NCBI GenBank assembly: GCA_021234155.1
Contig: JAJEKV010000039.1
Location: 376,001 to 440,000 of the forward strand
Direction of reading: 5' to 3'
Length of the DNA: 64,000 bases
DNA from: Isoetes taiwanensis
Taxonomy: Eukaryota; Streptophyta; Lycopodiopsida; Isoetales; Isoetaceae
The notes under the pieces are model-generated. The model saw only the letters and a program-made list of their open reading frames with translations, was not told the DNA's origin and searched no databases. The position numbers were made by a program, and so were the translations under genes. Shown here one piece after another: positions 58,441 through 64,000 of the stretch (within the stretch, counting starts at the first letter, position 1; every line of letters starts with the position of its first letter).

Positions 58441-58620
58441 ATGGCCTGCATGCCAAAATGAGGGCAAAATCCACCTGCATAAACCCTTCCAATTTGGATT
58501 TCGAAATCATAGAGGGACCAAACTTGTTCGATGGCCTGCATGCCGAAATGAGGGCAAAATCCACCTGCATAAACCCTCCCAATTTGGATTTCGAAATCAT
58601 AGAGGAACAAAATGCCCGAT
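58441..58620. repeat. Tandem duplication inside H2, 2 x 90 bp
   Basis: Both copies begin ATGGCCTGCATGCC and contain GAGGGCAAAATCCACC. Because 90 is a multiple of 3 the repeat stays in frame in a 192-aa open frame, which I do not regard as a gene. Confidence 0.9.
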
Positions 58621-58739
58621 TTTTGGAGGACGTAAACTTTTACCGGCAACAGAAGCCCTCACAACCTTAGAAAAATTAGCCTAGAAAAAAATCTAAAAAG
58701 TTTTTCACTTGACGGAAAAACCAAATTTAAACAATAGGA

Positions 58740-59511
58740 TATTGGTCTAGATATGATTTGATAAAATCTGCAGCTGATAGGATATATGTAAATACATGTA
58801 TTCCAGCACATGAAAAGTCTAGATCTGATGTTTTTCTTATCCAGCAGTCTATATGATATCTGAACAGGTTTTCCAGTAAAGAAAGAGTTAGATCATGAAT
58901 ATAATAGCATCTGCAAGTTGTAAGCAGTAAATTATAAATATCTATTTTGCGTTTCTGTTAACAAGCAAGGTGAAGGGCGAAGAGCCCAAGGAATCTAAGC
59001 TTACCTGCTAGTGCTTAGGGCTTTACCCTGATTAAGGCTAACAGTCCTCTGGTTTACTGCAGGTAACGGGATTCCTTGCTCCCTGGTTGTTTTCACATAT
59101 TGTTCTATTTCATTTAGTGTGGAAGCTGATTCCATGACAAGATTGAACGTCAAGACAAAGGTTTCATGACAAGAAATGTCAAGACAAAAGGATATAAAAA
59201 CAGGATGTATTCTAAAACTTCTTGAATGTAATGTGAGCCGATTTTATTTGGAAATAGTAGAACAATTTGACTTGGTTAACCTTAGGCATTGGATCGTATG
59301 GTCTTACAGATTTTGTATAAACATTTGGATAATTTACGATATGGCATGGATTTGATTCTTTCTTGTATCTTTTGGATTTTCTATTTGTAACCAGGTTGAG
59401 GCTTAGGTTGGCATGCACCTGTTCCAATCTAAGGCTGCTAATTGTACCTGAAAATGGTCTTTGAAAAAGTCCATTGAATGGCAAAAAGTCTGTTTAAAAT
59501 GGATTGAAGGG
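58740..59511 (+). repeat. Segmental duplication, copy 2, right part
   Basis: Continues copy 2 after Helitron H2; matches 49469-50242, ending at ATGGATTGAAGGG. Confidence 0.9.
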
Positions 59512-59696
59512 TTTTTTTTTTTTTTTTTTTTTTTTTTTGTATTGGCCTTCTACCTTTATAAGGTTTCATAACATATTTTTTGTGAATGAGAAGTGGAGTA
59601 TGTCATAGGCTCAATGGTGAATATTTGGCTTCTAAAATTGCCATGTTCGCCTAGGCACCAAATAACCCTCCAATTAGGCTATCAGATAATCAAATC
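59512..59696 (-). mobile_element. 5'-truncated LINE 3' end with 27-base poly-A
   Basis: The plus strand has 27 T (59512-59538) followed by sequence matching the 45180-45335 and 45550-45710 units (TTTATAAGGTTTCATAACAT, CACCAAATAACC). Read on the minus strand it is a short LINE 3' end with a poly-A tail. It is inserted at the short T-run of the duplicate, which is still 9 T in copy 1. Confidence 0.85.
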
Positions 59697-59724
59697 TTAT
59701 CTTCTTATCGTTATACGAAGATAA
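59697..59724. promoter_or_regulatory. 28-bp imperfect palindrome at the DIRS-like element border
   Basis: Arms TTATCTTCTTAT and ATACGAAGATAA are inverted repeats matching at 11 of 12 positions around the centre CGTT. The architecture (12-bp arms, short spacer) resembles core sites of tyrosine recombinases. Position and form suggest the recombination site of this element; that is inference. Confidence 0.5.
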
Positions 59725-59851
59725 ATTCAATTGTCAAAGCCAGACAAGGAGGTGAGGGAGAAGAAGAGACAAACTGAAAGAAAGCCACATCTGGGCATCT
59801 CCACTAAGCACAAAACCACAATACAATGCTGAAGAACAGAGGCAGAAAAGA

Positions 59852-60946
59852 CTAAGGTTCAGAGGAATAGGATGAGGAAGCCAACAGGAGTTCCACGGAG
59901 CTAGGACTAGAAGGACCCAAACCTAAGAAACGGGAAACCAACAACTGTTGCTGAAGAGACGGGCAAACATAGCCATCTTTGGCTGAATCAGAGCGCCAAC
60001 GCCCATGGGCTTTAAAGATTCTGTCTGGAATGTTAAAAGCAGCTGCTGAGGTTGCACCCCCCCTTCTAGCTGAGTGAGTGCCAAAGGCCTTTGCATCCTC
60101 TCCAATGGCAGAAAGGCACTGCTTAAACCAAGATCTCAAGGTGGTGTATGACACAGGCTTTCTCCTCAAGAAACACCCTCGGTGTGTAATGCGAATGCCT
60201 CTAATCAAGTAGCCACCTGCAGGGCCATCCACATGAGCAAAATCACCCATATGCAACAATCTCTCTAACAGAGCCACCGGGCAATAAGGGCCGGAAAGGC
60301 GGGCAATGGTGACCCAAGCTCCCACACCTGTCTGGTCAGTCTTCGAGGAGCGGATAAAGAGGCTCGCGTGGGTATCCAAGATCAAAATCTCATTCCAAAA
60401 CAAGGCTAGAAGTTCTTTGCTGCGCAGGAAAGCCACAAAGGCAAGAACAATAGAAGTGCACTTCATAAGGTCCAAAAGAGAAGCTGAGGGGTATGCAAAT
60501 TTGTCAAAGAGTTTGCGAACCATGTGTGGCAGGATAGGTTGTTTCTTATGAGTTAAAGGGATGGACAGTCTTCTCGCTACATCCCGGGCAAGTCCAACTA
60601 GAGGGTGGTCAGTAGGCTTTGAATACCCGGCAAGAAGGTGATGGAAAGCAATGGAAGCAATGGTGGTACAGACACGAGTAGATGGATTCGGAAAGGATGT
60701 CAAAAGCATGGTCAAGAAAAGGCAAACTGTAGGAGGACTCGCGGGGAGATAAGCACGATTCTTGGCACTGCACCAACTCTTAAAAAGGAACCAAGCACGC
60801 TGATAACTCCTCAAAGTGCTGTCAGACCTAGAAGACAACAATAACTTCTGGAAAGAATCCTTCAACTCAAGCACCTCAACATCACCAACCAAAGCATTCC
60901 AGAACTCTGAACAAAAAACCTCTGCACGAAAAAACAACAAACTCAC
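59852..60946 (-). CDS. Tyrosine recombinase of DIRS-like element
   Basis: The 364-codon frame has an N-terminal SAM-like core-binding region (about 30-125: SDSTLRSYQRAWFLFKSWCS). The catalytic domain carries R175 (FLRSKEL), H291xxR294 (THSARRGGAT), H314 and W317 (AHGRWRSD) and the nucleophile Y326 (KDGYV). This enzyme recombines circular or extrachromosomal element DNA into the genome without making target duplications. The frame begins at a GTG directly after the TAG of the RT ORF, in the same frame, with no ATG until residue 80. It must therefore be expressed by stop readthrough, reinitiation or splicing, or the TAG is a decay mutation. All active-site residues are present. Confidence 0.9.
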   Translation of the reverse strand: MSLLFFRAEVFCSEFWNALVGDVEVLELKDSFQKLLLSSRSDSTLRSYQRAWFLFKSWCSAKNRAYLPASPPTVCLFLTMLLTSFPNPSTRVCTTIASIAFHHLLAGYSKPTDHPLVGLARDVARRLSIPLTHKKQPILPHMVRKLFDKFAYPSASLLDLMKCTSIVLAFVAFLRSKELLALFWNEILILDTHASLFIRSSKTDQTGVGAWVTIARLSGPYCPVALLERLLHMGDFAHVDGPAGGYLIRGIRITHRGCFLRRKPVSYTTLRSWFKQCLSAIGEDAKAFGTHSARRGGATSAAAFNIPDRIFKAHGRWRSDSAKDGYVCPSLQQQLLVSRFLGLGPSSPSSVELLLASSSYSSEP

Positions 60947-62824
60947 CTAGTTAGTATTGACGATCCGTAAAGCAATAATAGGACTCGTTGGTTTTTGGCA
61001 CGGCAGCTTTGAAGTCGGACTTGACGTAAGGCCTCGCCCGCCAGCCGAAAAATACAAGTGATCCACCACAGCAGAGTCCCACTCTCCAGCATCATTATGC
61101 AGTGAAGGCCACCATGGAGCTGACTCCCAATGAAAGATTACCAAAGTACAATTGGCTCGACAGGCTTTAGCAAAAGAAAAGGCTTTGAAAGTCAAAGCAG
61201 GAGGGGGAAAACAATAGCTATTAGTACCATGCCAAGTCTGGGAAAAGGCATCAGGTGGACAAGGGTCTCCCGGAATAGGGTGCCAACAATTAAATTTGGG
61301 AAGCAAATGGTTACTCAAATTAGCAAAGCGATCCCAGTCATGAGGGCCCCAAGCTAGGTCAATGATACGAAAAACTTCAGGCGCCAAACCATAGTCATCA
61401 AAATCCCTTAGTTTAGACAAGTAATCAGCCCACTGGTTGAGACTACGAGGGATCCAAGCAGGCTTGAGGATAATACTATGACGCAGACAAAGAGTGAAAA
61501 TTCTGAGGCACAAACAGTGGAGAGCCGGGACTTGGGATCCACCTTTACTCAAAATGTAATAAGAGTTCAGAGAGTCCCCATAGGCAAGAAGACGTTTGTT
61601 GCCCAAGTCCTTGGCATGGAGCTCAAGAAAATGGGCTAAGGCTGACAGTTCACGAGCAGTGGAAGATGAAGATTGTTCAAGCTCATCAAAAGACCCATAG
61701 AAATTGTCGAACAAAGAAGAATCATGAACCCAAACACCCCAACCCGAGCCACTAGCATCATACGATAGCGAAATCACAGGCGAAACTGGCTCCCAAATGA
61801 AAGCGGAGTTCAGTAAATCAAACCAATCAATCCATGCACTAATCTCAACCAAGGCAAGGGGGCAGAGACACACGACCTGAGACCACGTGGTAATGGAGGC
61901 ATAGACGTTCAAAAGGTTGAAACTGAGGAGTTTGCAAAAAGGACCAAAAACAACCTTGAAAGAAGCAATCATGCCTAAAAACGACGCAAACCGGCGAGCA
62001 TGGACTTTAGTACATGAAGCGAGCGACCTGGCTAGATCTAAGAACTTCTGACGACGCTGCGGAGCAATGGAAAGTAGACCTGTAGATGAGTTGACTATAA
62101 AACCTAAAAACTTCACTTCATGGGAAAAATTAAGCTGACACTTTTGTGAAGCAATGACAAAACCCGCAGATTCAAAGGTTTGCAAAATAAAAGCGCGCGT
62201 TTCAAGAAAATTTACATCAGGAATAGAAAAAAGAAAGTCATCTACATAAGGGATGCAACGGATACAGTTTGCTCTAAAATGCTTCACGATCTGGCGGATC
62301 AACTTAGTGAAAACATAACAAGCAGTGGAAAGGCCAAAAGGGAGTGCCGTGAACATGTAGAATTTGCCCTGGAACTGGAAACCCAAATAAGGCCAGGCAG
62401 AAGGGTGCATAGCAACATGGTGATAGCCCGAATGGAGATCGAGAGTAATCAGGACATCATCCCTCTTTACCACAGTAGCCAAATCATTGATGCCCTCATA
62501 CTTAAAAGGTCTCTGCACTAAAAACTTGTTGACGAAACGAAGGTCCAGTATTAAACGGAGTTTGTTAGCAGCTTTTGGGACTACTCCTAATGGGGAGCAA
62601 ATGAAAGGAACACTAGTGGTCTCCATAGCAGCACCTGCTACAATCAAATCCTGGATGGCCGATTGCACAAAATCAGCATGTTGATCTACAAGTTTGTGAT
62701 TTGGCCTAGTCCAAGGCTGCGCAGGTGGGACAACTAACCAGGGAAGCTTATAGCCGTTGTGAATCCAATCCAACACCATGGCACTATTACAAAAGGTCTG
62801 CCAAAATGAGAAATGCAATTTCAA
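60947..62824 (-). CDS. Reverse transcriptase - RNase H of DIRS-like element
   Basis: A 625-codon frame with RT motifs GVVPKAANKLRLILDLRFVN (about 80-99), LDLHSGYHHVAM, ALPFGLSTACY and the catalytic YVDD (193-196). RNase H follows from about 352 (LSYDASGSGWGVWV) to ADYLSK. The C-terminal domain (WGPHDWDRFANLSNHLLPKF; DAFSQTWHGTNSYCFPPPAL; WESAPWWPSL) is the one found after RNase H in DIRS-like elements. The frame is open to a TGA at 62888-62890 but has no ATG before residue 16, so the start is uncertain; Gag upstream is in the same frame but separated by stops. Ends in TAG right before the recombinase. Confidence 0.92.
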   Translation of the reverse strand: MKLHFSFWQTFCNSAMVLDWIHNGYKLPWLVVPPAQPWTRPNHKLVDQHADFVQSAIQDLIVAGAAMETTSVPFICSPLGVVPKAANKLRLILDLRFVNKFLVQRPFKYEGINDLATVVKRDDVLITLDLHSGYHHVAMHPSAWPYLGFQFQGKFYMFTALPFGLSTACYVFTKLIRQIVKHFRANCIRCIPYVDDFLFSIPDVNFLETRAFILQTFESAGFVIASQKCQLNFSHEVKFLGFIVNSSTGLLSIAPQRRQKFLDLARSLASCTKVHARRFASFLGMIASFKVVFGPFCKLLSFNLLNVYASITTWSQVVCLCPLALVEISAWIDWFDLLNSAFIWEPVSPVISLSYDASGSGWGVWVHDSSLFDNFYGSFDELEQSSSSTARELSALAHFLELHAKDLGNKRLLAYGDSLNSYYILSKGGSQVPALHCLCLRIFTLCLRHSIILKPAWIPRSLNQWADYLSKLRDFDDYGLAPEVFRIIDLAWGPHDWDRFANLSNHLLPKFNCWHPIPGDPCPPDAFSQTWHGTNSYCFPPPALTFKAFSFAKACRANCTLVIFHWESAPWWPSLHNDAGEWDSAVVDHLYFSAGGRGLTSSPTSKLPCQKPTSPIIALRIVNTN

Positions 62825-63079
62825 ACGACTACTAAGTGAATGGGTAGGGATCGAAGAGACAAGTTTTACATCTTTTCCATCTGAAGATCAACACATCACA
62901 TGAACAAGAAACTTAGAACCACAGGAAAGTAAATCCCATAAGAACAATAAACCTTACTAACAAGATAGGAGCAAATAAAGCACCAAATACTCATGACGAA
63001 TAATGCGACAAAAGATGATAAATTGTTCCAACAATTGTAAACAGCACAAAAATAACCAGGAGAACACTCGGAAATAACG
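62825..63079 (-). other. Spacer between gag and RT of the DIRS-like element
   Basis: AT-richer linker with stops in the gag/RT frame; no separate gene is seen. Confidence 0.6.
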
Positions 63080-63844
63080 TTAGGACCTATTACTATTATT
63101 GTTATAGAATGCCGCATTAGCATTTGTAGCCATTGGGAGACGCAGCTGCTGGGGGGCAGGAGAAACCAATGCTCTAGCAGGGCACTGTGCAGCCATATGA
63201 CCAGGCCTTTGACACACAAAACATAAACCCGACATACTGTACGGCCGCTTCTGTCTACCCTGCCCGGAACCCCATTCAAGAGCTAGTTTACGAGCTTGAC
63301 GCAGCCTCTTATCATAGTCAGAACTAAAAGCACCGAGTTCAAAGCATTCAGCCACCTTTGGACCATCCCTATCCCTTATGATTACTACTTGCTTCCTGTT
63401 ATCCAAAAGAGAGTTACCTCTGTCAATGCTCTGCTGTACGGACGGGGTCAAATGCTTCTCTAACCTCAATTTGCTCTCGATCTCAGCAAACACATCCTCC
63501 ATCTCGTTGAGGAAATCAAACTGCCGAACATTCCCATCGAACTTGAAAGCTGGCGTGCGCGCCTTCTTGCTCTTACGCTCTATCTCAACCTGTAAAGCTG
63601 AAATCTTAGCATCCAACTCGCCCAACTTATCATCCCTATGAGCAGCAAGCCTCTGTTCCATTCCCTTCGCCCAAGCCGGGGCACGCGTCTGGTCCTGACA
63701 AAGCTCCTGGCCCTCCAGAGCATCCAAGATGCCATCCTCCAGCCCAGAACACTCACCCACAGGGCGCTTTCCTAATCTGATAGCCGCAGCCTTGGCAGCA
63801 GCAGCCTTGACTGCCGCAGTCCTAGCAGCCGAGCCTCTAGGCAT
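63080..63844 (-). CDS. Gag-like protein of DIRS-like element
   Basis: 254 residues from ATG (MPRGSAARTAAVKAAAAKAA). An Ala/Lys-rich N-terminus is followed by a coiled-coil-like stretch (about 70-95: DDKLGELDAKISALQVEIER), a conserved-looking central domain (FKFDGNVRQFDFLNEMEDVF) and a single zinc knuckle CFVCQRPGHMAAQC near 208-221. Such knuckles bind the element RNA in the particle. The ORF is intact. It is followed by RT-RNase H and recombinase on the same strand. Confidence 0.88.
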   Translation of the reverse strand: MPRGSAARTAAVKAAAAKAAAIRLGKRPVGECSGLEDGILDALEGQELCQDQTRAPAWAKGMEQRLAAHRDDKLGELDAKISALQVEIERKSKKARTPAFKFDGNVRQFDFLNEMEDVFAEIESKLRLEKHLTPSVQQSIDRGNSLLDNRKQVVIIRDRDGPKVAECFELGAFSSDYDKRLRQARKLALEWGSGQGRQKRPYSMSGLCFVCQRPGHMAAQCPARALVSPAPQQLRLPMATNANAAFYNNNSNRS

Positions 63845-64000
63845 GATGCACTCAACAAGGTTTCGGGAAGCAAGGGCCTGCTATCCACTGCCAACTGCAG
63901 CTACGCTCTGAAACAACTGGCGCTGACCCCGAAGAAACTCCCAGCAGAAAAGTATACCCTGGTTTGCAAATTTGGACAGAACAAATGTTCCCTCCACTCC
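63845..64000 (-). other. Leader upstream of gag, truncated by window end
   Basis: 156 bases with no recognised motif; the 5' terminal repeat of the element is expected beyond the window. Confidence 0.5.

Larger units (their letters stand above)
52404..58739 (-). mobile_element. Helitron H2, non-autonomous, 6.3 kb
   Basis: On the minus strand it starts TCCTATTGTTTAAATTTGG at 58739 and ends with the hairpin GCCCGGC-AAC-GCCGGGC (52415-52431) followed by CTAG at 52404-52407. It sits between A and T. The flanks join to rebuild the uninterrupted sequence of duplicate copy 1 at 49468/49469, with one substitution nearby and no target duplication. Its 5' end and hairpin match H1. No Rep/helicase ORF is present. 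An exon-like stretch at about 55172-55280 (preceded by CCTAG; DDIDRQLLGALVRRIKESAY) hints at captured gene pieces, but I cannot name it. Confidence 0.9.
59697..64000 (-). mobile_element. DIRS-like tyrosine-recombinase retrotransposon, 5' end outside the window
   Basis: The minus strand encodes gag with a zinc knuckle, RT-RNase H with a C-terminal extra domain, and a tyrosine recombinase, in that order. This is the diagnostic arrangement of DIRS/Ngaro/PAT-type elements; there is no DDE integrase and no protease. The 3' border is placed at 59697, where similarity to other copies of the flanking LINE repeat stops and a palindrome starts. The other terminus is beyond 64000, so terminal repeat structure cannot be checked. 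The gag-less remainder 63845-64000 is leader. Confidence 0.88.

Noticed and set aside
58092-58670. 192-aa ORF inside Helitron H2
   Set aside because: Driven by an in-frame 90-bp tandem repeat and part of the 556-bp duplication; no domain recognised.
59697-59724. A true loxP site
   Set aside because: Arms resemble loxP arms only partly and the spacer is 4 rather than 8 bases; the similarity probably reflects shared site architecture.
60922-60946. GTGAGT...TGCAG between RT and recombinase as an intron
   Set aside because: Only 25 bases, too short for a plant intron.
63378-63641. Plus-strand ORF over the DIRS gag
   Set aside because: Shadow of the minus-strand gag frame.

Overview
The window is plant nuclear DNA made almost entirely of nested mobile elements; no complete ordinary host gene is clearly present. 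Plant origin is suggested by Ty3/gypsy chromoviruses primed by initiator tRNA-Met, plant-type Helitron ends, a nepenthesin-type aspartic protease relic, and captured histone H3 with plant-type residues. A tyrosine-recombinase (DIRS-like) retrotransposon makes a non-flowering plant (fern, lycophyte or similar) more likely than an angiosperm, but the species cannot be read from the sequence.

Layout. 1-3721: non-coding DNA with a 355-bp tandem duplication, a foldback MITE with 114-bp perfect arms and a CTC microsatellite. 3722-34473: a plus-strand Helitron (H1) whose body has been invaded by a 26.7-kb minus-strand Ty3/gypsy element E1 (6427-33081). E1 in turn carries a second, related 13.2-kb minus-strand element E2 (9003-22163), inserted inside E1's chromodomain codons, and a 321-bp MITE (22594-22914) inside E1's integrase. 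34474-40081: repeat-rich DNA including a 19-bp-period satellite. 40082-43030: two gene-like units, a secreted Pro-rich/Gly-rich protein with one in-frame stop and an aspartic protease pseudogene. 43031-47280: degenerate repeats and a LINE copy with an inverted 5' part. 47892-59508: a 2.35-kb segmental duplication whose second copy is split by a second Helitron of the same family (H2, 52404-58739). 59512-59696: a 5'-truncated LINE tail. 59697-64000: a DIRS-like element (gag, RT-RNase H, tyrosine recombinase), open at the window edge.

Main result. Both Ty3/gypsy elements encode a histone H3. In E1 the first ORF after the primer-binding site starts [10 protein letters not shown], the exact H3 tail, and ends with a 91-residue H3 histone fold that aligns without gaps to canonical H3 residues 45-135 (54/91 identical by hand count). 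In E2 the same position encodes a fold about 78% identical to H3, preceded by an H3-like tail and a different N-terminal domain. Next to it both elements carry a second conserved ORF (about 480-505 aa) of unknown function, before gag-pol. The order on the element is LTR, PBS, H3 ORF, unknown ORF, (extra ORF in E2), gag-PR-RT-RH-IN-chromodomain, PPT, LTR. An LTR retrotransposon that carries both its own histone H3 and a chromodomain integrase is the undescribed system I would follow up.

Both element copies are damaged by stops, frameshifts and nested insertions, so the copies here are probably not autonomous. The damage in E2 includes clusters of 1-2-base indels that could partly be consensus errors.
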